This document shows positions 7,314-16,010 of a stretch of 19,742 nt of DNA, piece after piece. Within the stretch, counting starts at the first letter, position 1. Every line of letters begins with the position of its first letter. Source of the DNA: QPIN01 sp964472945 (lineage in GTDB: Bacteria; Pseudomonadota; Gammaproteobacteria; Methylococcales; Methylomonadaceae); assembly GCA_964472945.1 (NCBI GenBank), contig CAYYNM010000035.1, positions 1 to 19,742 of the forward strand. The letters run 5' to 3'. Both the position numbers and the translations under genes were made by a program. Below the pieces are notes generated by a model, which was not told where the DNA came from, searched no databases, and saw only the letters and a list, made by a program, of their open reading frames with translations.

Positions 7314-10300
7314 CCAATATGAATTATAAATTTCTTTTTCCAAAAATACCTGAAGGCACAGTTCTTGGCATCAACTTTAGTGGCATGCATGATACAGCGA
7401 TAGCTCTTGTTTCCCAAGAAGGAACACCAATCTTTTCTGTTTCTCTGGAGCGGTTATCAAGGGTGAAACAAGATGGCAGACATCCAGATAGCTTACTTGA
7501 AGCATTGCCATGGGAGCGTATTTCTAAAGTGGCACTTTCTGTGGAGCGTAAATATATTTCACCTGGTGAGTTTTCAAGCAGGTTTCATCCTATTCCATTA
7601 GCAACGCCACTTGAATATGACTGCTCTCATGCGCCTACATTTTTACAGGCACTTGATTTTATCCCCTGTGAAAAAATTTTTGTGCCTCACCATCTATGCC
7701 ATGCGGCCTCAGCATTCTGGTTAAGTGGGTTTTCTAACGCGACTTGTTTGGTATATGACGGTGGGATGTCTAACGAGGAGTGGTTTGGTGGGGTATTTGA
7801 CGCATCTGTTAAGGATGGAATTGTGCCAGTCGATCAATTTAGTGCGCATAATTATTCGAATGTTACTCGTTTATATACGGCGGTTACTGTAATACTTGGC
7901 TTCAGACCTTTAAAACATGAAGGTAAGATAACTGGACTAGCGGCATGTGGTACAGCAACTAATAATTGTCGAAAAATATTAGAAGAGTGGCTTGTTGCCC
8001 CTGAATTGTTAAATGACCTTATGGGTTGGAGAAACATGTATAGCAGGAGTTTAGCTCCCCAGCTAAAGGTTAATCCATCAGCTGTACAGCAACTTAGGGA
8101 AAAACTAATACAATTTACCCGTGAAGATATAGCTGCAACGGTTCAGGAAATTACTGAAGAGCATATTATCAATATTTTGACAGGAGTCATTAAACAGGGA
8201 GTCGCTGCGGAAAACATTTGCCTTTCTGGGGGGATTTTTACAAATGTAAAAATCAACCAACGGATCAGTGAAATGGATTTTAAGAGTACATTTATTTCAC
8301 CTCCAATGTCTGATGATGGTACTGCGCTTGGTGCTGCACTTCAGGTGGCTTCCGAGATATCAGGTTTTTCACCGAAACCGATTAGATCCATGTTTCTAGG
8401 GCCTAATTATTCTAGGCGAAAAGTGAATGGAGTGATCACTAAGAATAAAATTGTTAGTCACAAGAGCAGAGCTTCTTCACGGGAAGTAGCCGAATTCTTG
8501 GCCGACGGGTTAATTGTGGCGATTTATCGGGGCGCAATGGAGTTTGGGCCACGAGCATTGGGAAACCGCTCTATACTAGCGAATGCAAATGACCCGGCAA
8601 TCAATCAGCTTCTAAATAGCCGTTTAAGCCGCACAGAGTTTATGCCATTTGCGCCCATTTGTCTTATGGAAGATGCAGAGAGGTTATTTCATAATGTCAA
8701 ACGGGTAAAACATGCTGCAGAATTTATGACTGTCACTTTGGATTGCTCAAATGAGATGAAATCCTTATGCCCTGCTGTTGTGCATCGTGATGGGACAGCA
8801 CGTCCGCAATTGATTACTCGTCAATCAAATGCGTTTATTTATAAAATTATATCCGATTACAAAGAAATAAGTGGTAAACCAGCCTTAGTTAACACCTCAT
8901 TTAATGTGCATGAAGAACCCATTGTCTGTACCCCTGAGGATGCCATAAAAAGCTTTTTTGAATCGGGGTTGGATGTTTTGTTCCTTGAGGGGCATATAAT
9001 TAAACTATATGAAAATAAAGAAGTCGAAGCGGTTTATCTTCGGAAGAAATTGGGGATCGAAAAAATCAAGATGCAAGAGCTTGAGTCCTCATTGCAACAA
9101 GCTGAACAGCATCAGCAGAATTTAACATTGCGATTGGATGAGCTACAGGCTGAATCCATTCAACATGAGCATGTAATCCAGCAGAAAGAGGACGTCATTC
9201 ATCGTGTGTCAGGTGAATTAGCAGCAACACATCTTCAGATTGATGAACTCAATCATTCCAAAGAACGTTTGAGTCAAGAAATAGAAGACGTTTACGCTAG
9301 AAAAGCTGTCGCTGAGGCAGTAAAAGAGCAGCTTAAGGAAACGATTCAGTCGAAAGAAGAACAAGCCGAAGCACAGTCCCGTCAAATAGAAGAACTAACA
9401 GAAACGCTAAGCAATGTTCGTGAGCAAAAAGCCGCTGCTGAAGCAGTAAAAGAGCAGCTTCAACAAATAATAGAAACGAAAGAAGAACAAGCGCAAGCAC
9501 AGTCACATCAAACAGAAGAGCTAACAGAAGCACTAAACAATGTCCGCGAGCAAAAAGCTGCAGCTGAGGCAGTAAAGGAGCAACTTCAGAAAACGATTCA
9601 ATTGAAAGAGCAGCAAGCCGAAGCACAGTCACATCAAACAGCTGAGCTAACAGAAACGCTAAGCAGTGTCCGTGAGCAAAAAGCCGCCGCTGAGTCAGTA
9701 AAAAAGCAGCTTCAACATACTGCACAGACACTAGAGCAGCGGCTAAGCATACAAACAGAAAAAATAAACCAGTTAATAATTGAAACAAATGAACAGCAAG
9801 AACAGGCTAAAGCGCACGCACAGTGGTTACAGAATGAATGGGATGCAGCTAAGATGAAAATTGATGAACTGAACCACTCATCTCATCATTGGTGGCTAGA
9901 GTCGGAACGCTTAAATAAAGAACTAAAATCAGTATACCAAAGTAAATCATGGCTAATATCTTGGCCGCTACGCAAGTTAATGCAATTTTTAAAAGGGCTA
10001 TTTTTCTTGCCCATTATGATGGTAGTTTGGATTTTTCGATTACCAAAGCGCATTGTACGCTGGATAGTTGTTGAATTAATGGCTTACATTAGCAAACGGC
10101 CAAATCTTATAAAAAAAGGCCTTAATTTTTTAAAAAATTACCCAAAAATAAAAGTAAAATTACGCGCACTTGCATTGGCAAAAGGGATAATGCAAAAGAG
10201 TCATAAATTAGAAAATACGGTAGTCCCTGTTACCCTGAAGGCTGAGACTCGAGTAGCAAATATTAATAGCGAACCAGACTTATCTTCACTGACACCACAA

Positions 10301-10360
10301 GCCCGACGTATTTACAGTGACTTAAAAAAAGCAATAGAAAAAAACAAGGAAGAAAACTAA
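7310..10360 (+). CDS. Carbamoyltransferase fused to a long coiled coil, candidate chain terminator/ruler
   Basis: The product has 1016 residues. Residues ~10-565 are a complete NodU/CmcH/TobZ-type O-carbamoyltransferase. In TobZ, carbamoyl phosphate and ATP give a carbamoyl-adenylate that carbamoylates a sugar hydroxyl. The Kae1-like part has H127-H-L-C-H131, the spacing of the TobZ metal-binding histidines, and S-D335-D336-G-T-A-L-G-A-A. The C-terminal part has F412-G-P-R-A-L-G-N-R-S421 and N-T-S-F-N. Residues ~578-880 are predicted coiled coil, including four copies of a 42-residue unit. Residues 896-911 are hydrophobic, the following ~80 are basic, and the tail contains L-T-P-Q-A-R-R-I-Y. 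Free-standing family members lack the last 450 residues. The position between wzt and a three-module GT is that of wbdD in E. coli O8/O9a. The ruler role is inference; side-group carbamoylation is the alternative. Coupled to the next gene by TAATG. Confidence 0.88.
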   Translation: MTNMNYKFLFPKIPEGTVLGINFSGMHDTAIALVSQEGTPIFSVSLERLSRVKQDGRHPDSLLEALPWERISKVALSVERKYISPGEFSSRFHPIPLATPLEYDCSHAPTFLQALDFIPCEKIFVPHHLCHAASAFWLSGFSNATCLVYDGGMSNEEWFGGVFDASVKDGIVPVDQFSAHNYSNVTRLYTAVTVILGFRPLKHEGKITGLAACGTATNNCRKILEEWLVAPELLNDLMGWRNMYSRSLAPQLKVNPSAVQQLREKLIQFTREDIAATVQEITEEHIINILTGVIKQGVAAENICLSGGIFTNVKINQRISEMDFKSTFISPPMSDDGTALGAALQVASEISGFSPKPIRSMFLGPNYSRRKVNGVITKNKIVSHKSRASSREVAEFLADGLIVAIYRGAMEFGPRALGNRSILANANDPAINQLLNSRLSRTEFMPFAPICLMEDAERLFHNVKRVKHAAEFMTVTLDCSNEMKSLCPAVVHRDGTARPQLITRQSNAFIYKIISDYKEISGKPALVNTSFNVHEEPIVCTPEDAIKSFFESGLDVLFLEGHIIKLYENKEVEAVYLRKKLGIEKIKMQELESSLQQAEQHQQNLTLRLDELQAESIQHEHVIQQKEDVIHRVSGELAATHLQIDELNHSKERLSQEIEDVYARKAVAEAVKEQLKETIQSKEEQAEAQSRQIEELTETLSNVREQKAAAEAVKEQLQQIIETKEEQAQAQSHQTEELTEALNNVREQKAAAEAVKEQLQKTIQLKEQQAEAQSHQTAELTETLSSVREQKAAAESVKKQLQHTAQTLEQRLSIQTEKINQLIIETNEQQEQAKAHAQWLQNEWDAAKMKIDELNHSSHHWWLESERLNKELKSVYQSKSWLISWPLRKLMQFLKGLFFLPIMMVVWIFRLPKRIVRWIVVELMAYISKRPNLIKKGLNFLKNYPKIKVKLRALALAKGIMQKSHKLENTVVPVTLKAETRVANINSEPDLSSLTPQARRIYSDLKKAIEKNKEEN
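9305..9748 (+). repeat. 126-bp tandem repeat encoding 42-residue coiled-coil units
   Basis: Four in-frame copies with A-E-(A/S)-V-K at residues 668, 710, 752 and 794 (DNA anchors 9311, 9437, 9563 and 9689, exactly 126 bp apart). The first three include E-E/Q-Q-A-x-A-Q-S and end V-R-E-Q-K-A; the fourth decays after about 12 residues. Forty-two residues are six heptads, so gain or loss of a unit would leave coiled-coil register intact. Copies differ at many synonymous positions, so the array is not freshly duplicated. Confidence 0.9.
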
Positions 10361-13300
10361 TGCGGATTGTTATAGATTTACAAGGCACACAAGCTGAAAA
10401 TAGGCAGCGCGGGATAGGGCGTTACACAATGTCACTTGCCAAAGCGATTATACGAAATGCAGAGAGTCATGAAATAATACTAGTGCTGAATGGCTGTTTT
10501 ACTGAAACTATTGAACAAATCCGATCGGACTTTGTAGGCATACTCCCACAAGAGAATATTCGGGTATGGTATGTCAATGGTGAGGTTGGTAGCTTAACTG
10601 ATGATAATCTACGGCATCGCAAGGTGGCTGAATTGACTCGTGAAGTATTCCTGTTTAGCTTGAAGCCAGATATTTTGTTGGTGACAAGTTTATTTGAAGG
10701 GCTGGTGGATAATGCTGTAACAAGTGTTGGCATGTTGAGTTCTAATATACCTACAGCAATAATTCTTTATGACTTAATTCCGCTTATTAACCACAAACCT
10801 TACCTTGAAAACCCAGCTGTTGAACTATGGTATGAGAATAAGTTAGATCATCTACGACGTGCGAATGTTTTGCTGGCTATTTCTGAATCTTCACGGCAAG
10901 AAGGTCTAAATTACTTAGGGTTTCAAGAAGATAATGTCGTTAATATTTCTACTGCAGCTGACCAGCAATTTCAGCCACAAGTAATTAATAGCCAGCAAGA
11001 AGATGAAATTCGTAAGTTCTATAAATTAAGTAAACCTTATGTAATGTACACTGGTGGCATAGATCATCGTAAAAATATTGAAGGGTTGATCCGTTCTTAT
11101 GCCGAGTTACCAAAAAAAATACGTACTCAGCATCAATTGGCAATAGTTTGTTCAATTCAGCCTAATGATAAAACTCGATTAGAAGAGTTAGCAAAGAAAC
11201 ATAAACTTAACAAAAATGAACTTATCTTTACTGGTTTTATACCAGAAGACGATCTATTAAAGCTATACACCCTCTGTGAAGTATTTATTTTTCCCTCTTG
11301 GCATGAGGGTTTTGGGCTTCCCGCTCTGGAGGCAATGTCATGTGGGCGTGCAGTAATTGGGGCTAATACTTCCAGTGTGCCAGAGGTGATAGGATTAGAT
11401 GATGCTCTTTTTGATCCTAGAAATGATAAAGAAATAACAGCAAAATTATTGGAGGTGTTAATAGATGATGATTTTAGGGTAAGTCTTGAAAAACATGGTT
11501 TAAAACAAGCAAAAAAATTCTCTTGGGATAAAAGTGCAATTTGTGCAATAAAAGAATTTGAAAAATTACATCAAGATCAGCAACAAATAAAATCAACCAA
11601 ACCAAGCTTAGCAAGTAGGCCTAAAATGGCTTTTGTTTCACCTCTTCCCCCTGAACGCAGTGGTATTAGTGATTATAGTGTGGAACTGTTACCTGAATTA
11701 TCTCGATACTATGATGTAGAGGTAATTGTTGAGCAAGATAAAGTTGTGACACCTTGGGTAAATGCAAACTGTAAAATTAGAAATGTGGCATATTTTAGAG
11801 CTCATGCAAATGATTATGAAAGGGTGTTATATCATTTTGGAAACTCTCATTTTCATCAACATATGTTTAGTTTACTAGAAGAAATTCCTGGGGTCGTAGT
11901 CTTACATGACTTTTTTCTTTCAGGAATTGTTGCTCACATGGAGGTAACGGGGTATAAAAAAAATACTTGGGCTATGCAGTTGTATAGTGCACATGGATAT
12001 ACTGCATTACGACAGCGGTTTCATGCAAAGGATACGGCTGATGTAGTATGGAAATATCCCTGCAATCATCATGTTGTTAAGTATGCAACAGGTATTATTG
12101 TTCATGCTGAAAACTCTAAACGACTTGCCAAACAATGGTGCTCATCAAATGAAAATAATAAATGGGCTGTTATTCCTCATTTACGCGTTCCTGTAATAAA
12201 TTCGGAACTTTCGGCTGATTATGAAGAGTTAAGTTTGAAGGAGGAGGATTTTGTTGTTTGCAGTTTCGGGATGCTAGGCACAACCAAGCTTAATCATCGG
12301 TTACTTGAAGTTTGGCTGACATCAGAGCTAGCAAAAGATAAAAATTGCATATTAGTTTTTGTTGGAGAAAATCAGGAAGATGAATATGGTCAGCAATTAC
12401 TTAAAACAATCAAACAAAGCGGCTTGAGTAAGCGTATACGAATTACGGGCTGGGCTGATACAGAAAGATTTCGACAATATTTGTCAGTGGCTGATATTGG
12501 TGTACAGCTTCGTACAAAATCACGTGGCGAGACATCAGGAACAGTTTTGGATTGTATGAATTATAGTTTAGCCACGGTTGTAAATGAAAATGGCAGTATG
12601 GCGGACTTGCCCGGTGATGCTGTATATAAAATTCCAGATGATTTTACTAATGATCAGTTAAGCCAAGCACTAAATAAGCTATGGAAAAACTCAAAGCAAA
12701 GAGAAAAATTAAGTCAATCTGCTAGAACGAGTATTTTAAAGAATAATGCACCTAGAACTTGTGCTGATCAGTATTTTTCAGCGATTGAAAGTTTTGAAGA
12801 CAACTCAAAGGCAAGTGTTAATGCGTTGATTAAAAAAATAAGTAAAATAAGGTTTAATAATAACCAAGAATTATTAGATACAGCAGAAGCAATATCTTGC
12901 TCAATACCAGCACTAATTCCTGCTAAACAATTATTTGTTGATGTTTCTGAACTGGTGCAAAGAGATAGTAAAAGTGGTATACAGCGAGTAGTAAAAAATA
13001 TTCTGCATGAATGGTTGATAGATCCTCCTCAAGGATTCAGAATTGAGCCTGTATATGCAACCGAAGAACAGCTGGGTTATCGTTATGCACGACAATTCAC
13101 CATGGACTTTATAAATTGCCCTGAGAATATACTGAAAGATGATGTGATTGATTATCAGGCTGGAGATATATTTATAGGGTTAGATTTACAACCCACAATT
13201 GTTACAGCGCAGAAAGAATTTTATCAGCAGTTACGTCGATATGGTGTGCAAGTTAAATTTGTTGTTTATGATTTATTATGCATATTGATGCCACAATATT

Positions 13301-14052
13301 TTGTGGAAGGTGCCGCTGCAATGCACACGAAATGGCTTGAAGTGGTAGCAGAAAGTGATGGGGCAATATGCATATCAAATGCGGTTGCAGAAGAGTTTCA
13401 GACTTGGCTGGGTGGATACACTGTAAATAGGCTACGTTCTTTTGATCTTTCATGGTTTCATTTAGGTGCCGATATTAAAAGGTTTATGACTTCAGACGAA
13501 GTCATTGAAAATGATGATTTAAATAAAATACAAAACACACTAAGTTTCTTAATGGTAGGAACTATCGAACCCAGAAAAGGACATGCACAAACTTTATTAG
13601 CTTTTGAAGAGCTTTGGAGACAAGGGCATGAAATAAATTTAGTTATTGTAGGCAAACAAGGGTGGATGGTGGAAGAGGTGGTCGAAAAAATGCGACACTC
13701 CCCCGAATTAAATAATCGTTTATTTTGGTTTGATGGTGTTAGTGATGAATATTTAGAAAAAATCTATTCTGTATCTACATGTTTAATTGCAGCCAGTGAA
13801 GGTGAGGGTTTTGGCTTGCCATTAATTGAAGCCGCACAGCACAAGTTGCCTATTATTGCACGAGATATCCCTGTGTTTCATGAAGTGGCAGGACAACATG
13901 CTTTTTATTTTAAAAACTCTGAATTGTCTGTGAATATCGAAAAATGGTTAACATTACCTAATGATAAGCAAGAGTTACTATCAGAAAAAATTTCTTGGCA
14001 GACATGGAAAGAAAGTTCAAATAAATTAATCAGAAAAATAATAACAACTTAA
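10360..14052 (+). CDS. Three-module GT4 glycosyltransferase, probable polysaccharide polymerase
   Basis: The product has 1230 residues with three GT-B units. Module 1 (~1-410) starts M-R-I-V-I-D-L-Q-G-T-Q and has E316-G-F-G-L-P-A-L-E324. Module 2 (~420-830) starts K-M-A-F-V-S-P-L-P-P-E-R-S-G-I-S-D-Y and has R-G-E724-T-S-G-T-V-L-D-C, so the second glutamate of the usual E-x7-E is absent. Module 3 (~860-1225) starts L-F-V-D-V-S-E-L and has E1149-G-F-G-L-P-L-I-E1157. Fused GT4 modules of this type (E. coli WbdA) polymerise repeat units with several linkages in one protein, and WbdA binds the coiled-coil terminator WbdD. The gene follows the carbamoyltransferase fusion by TAATG overlap, with AAGGAAG just upstream, consistent with a 1:1 complex. 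Linkages and donor cannot be read. It looks more AT-rich than the flanking genes. Confidence 0.9.
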   Translation: MRIVIDLQGTQAENRQRGIGRYTMSLAKAIIRNAESHEIILVLNGCFTETIEQIRSDFVGILPQENIRVWYVNGEVGSLTDDNLRHRKVAELTREVFLFSLKPDILLVTSLFEGLVDNAVTSVGMLSSNIPTAIILYDLIPLINHKPYLENPAVELWYENKLDHLRRANVLLAISESSRQEGLNYLGFQEDNVVNISTAADQQFQPQVINSQQEDEIRKFYKLSKPYVMYTGGIDHRKNIEGLIRSYAELPKKIRTQHQLAIVCSIQPNDKTRLEELAKKHKLNKNELIFTGFIPEDDLLKLYTLCEVFIFPSWHEGFGLPALEAMSCGRAVIGANTSSVPEVIGLDDALFDPRNDKEITAKLLEVLIDDDFRVSLEKHGLKQAKKFSWDKSAICAIKEFEKLHQDQQQIKSTKPSLASRPKMAFVSPLPPERSGISDYSVELLPELSRYYDVEVIVEQDKVVTPWVNANCKIRNVAYFRAHANDYERVLYHFGNSHFHQHMFSLLEEIPGVVVLHDFFLSGIVAHMEVTGYKKNTWAMQLYSAHGYTALRQRFHAKDTADVVWKYPCNHHVVKYATGIIVHAENSKRLAKQWCSSNENNKWAVIPHLRVPVINSELSADYEELSLKEEDFVVCSFGMLGTTKLNHRLLEVWLTSELAKDKNCILVFVGENQEDEYGQQLLKTIKQSGLSKRIRITGWADTERFRQYLSVADIGVQLRTKSRGETSGTVLDCMNYSLATVVNENGSMADLPGDAVYKIPDDFTNDQLSQALNKLWKNSKQREKLSQSARTSILKNNAPRTCADQYFSAIESFEDNSKASVNALIKKISKIRFNNNQELLDTAEAISCSIPALIPAKQLFVDVSELVQRDSKSGIQRVVKNILHEWLIDPPQGFRIEPVYATEEQLGYRYARQFTMDFINCPENILKDDVIDYQAGDIFIGLDLQPTIVTAQKEFYQQLRRYGVQVKFVVYDLLCILMPQYFVEGAAAMHTKWLEVVAESDGAICISNAVAEEFQTWLGGYTVNRLRSFDLSWFHLGADIKRFMTSDEVIENDDLNKIQNTLSFLMVGTIEPRKGHAQTLLAFEELWRQGHEINLVIVGKQGWMVEEVVEKMRHSPELNNRLFWFDGVSDEYLEKIYSVSTCLIAASEGEGFGLPLIEAAQHKLPIIARDIPVFHEVAGQHAFYFKNSELSVNIEKWLTLPNDKQELLSEKISWQTWKESSNKLIRKIITT

Positions 14053-14071
14053 ATTATGAGGCGAATAGCAA

Positions 14072-14839
14072 ATGGCTAAAACTGTTTGGATGAATTTACC
14101 AACGGGTAAAAAAGTGAAATTGACTGGAGCTAATAAAGATAAAAGTATTATAGGTGCTATAGAGCTGTCAGATGGTTATTATGAAAAAGAAATAATGGCG
14201 AAGTTAACAGACATTTTGAAACCTGAATTTGTATGCTTTGATGTTGGTGCAAATATCGGCGCTTTATCACTTGCTTTTGCAGATATCATCAGTGATGGGA
14301 CGGTTTATTCAATAGAGGTGGGACATGATAATTATCGGTACTTAACTGAGAATATTAAACAAAATGGGTTTAAAAACATTATCCCTATTTATAAAGCAGT
14401 ATCAGATTATAATGGAACAGCAATATTTAATTATATTGATGAAGTGGCTGGCTGTTCATTTATATCGACAACGGGAGTTGAGGAAGGTGTTCAAGAGCAG
14501 GTTGAGGTAACTACTCTTGATGATGTTGTAGAAGAACTAGGGCTGAAATCCATTGATTTTATTAAAGTGGATGTAGAAGGGGGAGAGCGAAAAGCATTAG
14601 TTGGAGCAGAGAAGACAATAGACAAATTTCAGCCAATATTGTTGATTGAGTGGAACCCAAGTACTGTGCGTAGATTTTATGGTGAAGATCCTAAAAGCTT
14701 ATTTGATTTTGTCGTTTCTAAATGGTCAACAATTGAATTAATCGAGGGCGATGCATTAGTGAAAATAAACACATATGAAGAGCTTTGTAAAAAAGTTGAT
14801 AGTGGAAAAGGATGGGAAGATATTATTTGTCGATTTTGA
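14072..14839 (+). CDS. FkbM-family SAM-dependent methyltransferase
   Basis: The product has 255 residues. The SAM site is D57-V-G-A-N-I-G63, followed by an acidic residue in Y-S-I-E-V-G. The FkbM signature is F-I-K-V-D167-V-E-G-G-E. Members O-methylate sugars or other hydroxyls, and are common in O-antigen and capsule loci. Here it could methylate a residue of the glycan or supply a methyl cap alongside the carbamoyltransferase. ATG 14072 is preceded by GAGGCG at a suitable distance and lies 19 nt after the polymerase stop. It is the last gene before the mobile-element region. Confidence 0.9.
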   Translation: MAKTVWMNLPTGKKVKLTGANKDKSIIGAIELSDGYYEKEIMAKLTDILKPEFVCFDVGANIGALSLAFADIISDGTVYSIEVGHDNYRYLTENIKQNGFKNIIPIYKAVSDYNGTAIFNYIDEVAGCSFISTTGVEEGVQEQVEVTTLDDVVEELGLKSIDFIKVDVEGGERKALVGAEKTIDKFQPILLIEWNPSTVRRFYGEDPKSLFDFVVSKWSTIELIEGDALVKINTYEELCKKVDSGKGWEDIICRF

Positions 14840-15038
14840 ATTGACAATTTTTTTTGAACTTGTACTTTTTGAGAATATGAACTTGGTATTACATTTGACT
14901 TGGTGTTGTTTGTGTTAAAAAAGATATATAAATTAAAAGGGGGTAGACGGTTAGCGCCACTTACCCCAATGAAGGAAAGAAATGAAGGAAAGGGTCAAGT
15001 CTATTGATAAAGTTGTTAATTGGCGTTAAGATTTTCAA
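14840..15038. other. AT-rich intergenic region and left flank of the RAYT element
   Basis: About 200 nt without a gene. It holds a T-run at 14848-14855 with no adequate stem, a weak promoter candidate (TTGAAC 14854-14859, 16-nt spacer, TATGAA 14876-14881), an inverted pair GGGGTA (14940-14945) and TACCCC (14962-14967), a short tandem repeat of AATGAAGGAAAG before 14991, and the left 19-bp inverted repeat. No good ribosome binding site precedes the transposase ATG. Confidence 0.4.
14992..15010 (+). repeat. Left arm of a perfect 19-bp inverted repeat around the RAYT gene
   Basis: GGGTCAAGTCTATTGATAA is the exact reverse complement of 15988-16006. It lies 28 nt before the transposase start codon. 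The arms are 1015 bp apart outside to outside and match base for base over all 19 positions; the next inward base differs. Confidence 0.95.
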
Positions 15039-16010
15039 ATGACACGTCCTATAAGAATAGAATATGAAAATGCGTATTATCATGTGATGAATCGTGGTCA
15101 GGGAAGAAAATGTTTGTTTCATGATGAAAGCTACTTTAAGGCTTTTTTGCAAACCTTATCGGAAGCCGATGAACGTTTTGGTTTGCAGGTGCATGCCTAT
15201 TGCTTGATGAGCAATCATTATCATCTGCTGGTAAAGACTCCGCTAGGCAATTTACAAAGAGCGATGCGCCACATTGGCGGTGTCTATACGCAGCGGTATA
15301 ATCGTAAAAAGAAAACGGATGGTCAGTTGTTTCGAGGGCGTTATAAAGCGATATTAGTTGATCATGATGCTTACCTGTTGCAACTGAGTAAATATATCCA
15401 TAGAAACCCTTCTGAGGCAGGAATGGTGGAGGCCGAGGGGGATTATGTCTGGTCAAGTTATCCGGCGTACATTGGTTTTGCCCACGCGGATAGTTGGTTG
15501 CATCGAGAAGATATTTATGGGCAATTAAATAGTCGTGGAAATGACCTGATCGGCTATCAAGCTTATGTAGAAGAAAGTGATGTTGATGAAAAAATAGCCA
15601 GTTTTTATCGTTCTAAACGACAGGCGGCCATACTGGGTGCAGATAGCTTTATTGAAAGGATTAAGAAAAAAATTAACAAATTAGCTGATGAAGTGCCACG
15701 CGTTGAAAAGCGTAGAGTCCTTCTTTCTATTGAAACAATCGTAGCCTGTGTTGCTACTTATTATGGGGTGCCATCAGCAGAGATTTATGATGTTAAAAAA
15801 GGAAGGGGTTTAAAGAACCGTCCACGAAAGATAGCCATGTACCTGGGGCAAAAGTTGAGTGATTATCGTCTTAATGAACTAGCCAGTGTGTTTGGGCTGA
15901 AGCATTATGGCGGTGTATCCAATGCCATAAGTATGATTAAGCAGGAAATAGATCAAGATAAACTATTGCAGCAGGATTTAAATGATATTATCAATAGACT
16001 TGACCCCTAG
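15039..16010 (+). CDS. REP-associated (RAYT-like) Y1 HUH transposase
   Basis: The product has 323 residues. The Y1 transposase domain (~1-150) starts R-P-I-R-I-E-Y, has the HUH motif H60-Y61-H62 in C-L-M-S-N-H-Y-H-L-L-V, and the catalytic tyrosine Y119 in K-Y-I-H-R-N-P. The C-terminal part (~225-310) contains a DnaA-like helix-turn-helix (R-K-I-A-M-Y-L-G, L-A-S-V-F-G-L). This combination is typical of domesticated IS200-like enzymes that act on short palindromic repeats (RAYTs, also called TnpA-REP). The last codons and stop lie in and just past the right inverted repeat. All key residues are present, so it may be active. The gene separates the FkbM gene from the FitAB pair, consistent with insertion into the polysaccharide operon. 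Confidence 0.92.
   Translation: MTRPIRIEYENAYYHVMNRGQGRKCLFHDESYFKAFLQTLSEADERFGLQVHAYCLMSNHYHLLVKTPLGNLQRAMRHIGGVYTQRYNRKKKTDGQLFRGRYKAILVDHDAYLLQLSKYIHRNPSEAGMVEAEGDYVWSSYPAYIGFAHADSWLHREDIYGQLNSRGNDLIGYQAYVEESDVDEKIASFYRSKRQAAILGADSFIERIKKKINKLADEVPRVEKRRVLLSIETIVACVATYYGVPSAEIYDVKKGRGLKNRPRKIAMYLGQKLSDYRLNELASVFGLKHYGGVSNAISMIKQEIDQDKLLQQDLNDIINRLDP
15988..16006 (+). repeat. Right arm of the 19-bp inverted repeat
   Basis: TTATCAATAGACTTGACCC, exact reverse complement of 14992-15010. It covers codons for I-I-N-R-L-D-P at the end of the transposase; the TAG stop follows at 16008-16010. The arm is not itself palindromic, unlike classical REP sequences. Confidence 0.95.

Noticed and set aside
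9333..9788. A 151-codon leucine-rich minus-strand open frame
   Set aside because: It is the antisense of the E/Q/A-rich coiled-coil repeats, repeats with the same 126-bp period, and has no supporting start signal.
14841..14856. Possible rho-independent terminator after the FkbM gene (AATTGACAATT plus a T-run)
   Set aside because: The only stem is four A-T pairs with a 3-nt loop, too weak to call.
14895..14930. TTGACT followed by TATATA as a promoter for the RAYT gene
   Set aside because: The spacing is about 24 nt, outside the workable range.
14939..14967. GTAG next to a G/C-rich inverted pair, as in classical REP sequences
   Set aside because: The paired arms are only 6 bp with a long unpaired middle, and there is one copy in the window; noted in the intergenic entry only.
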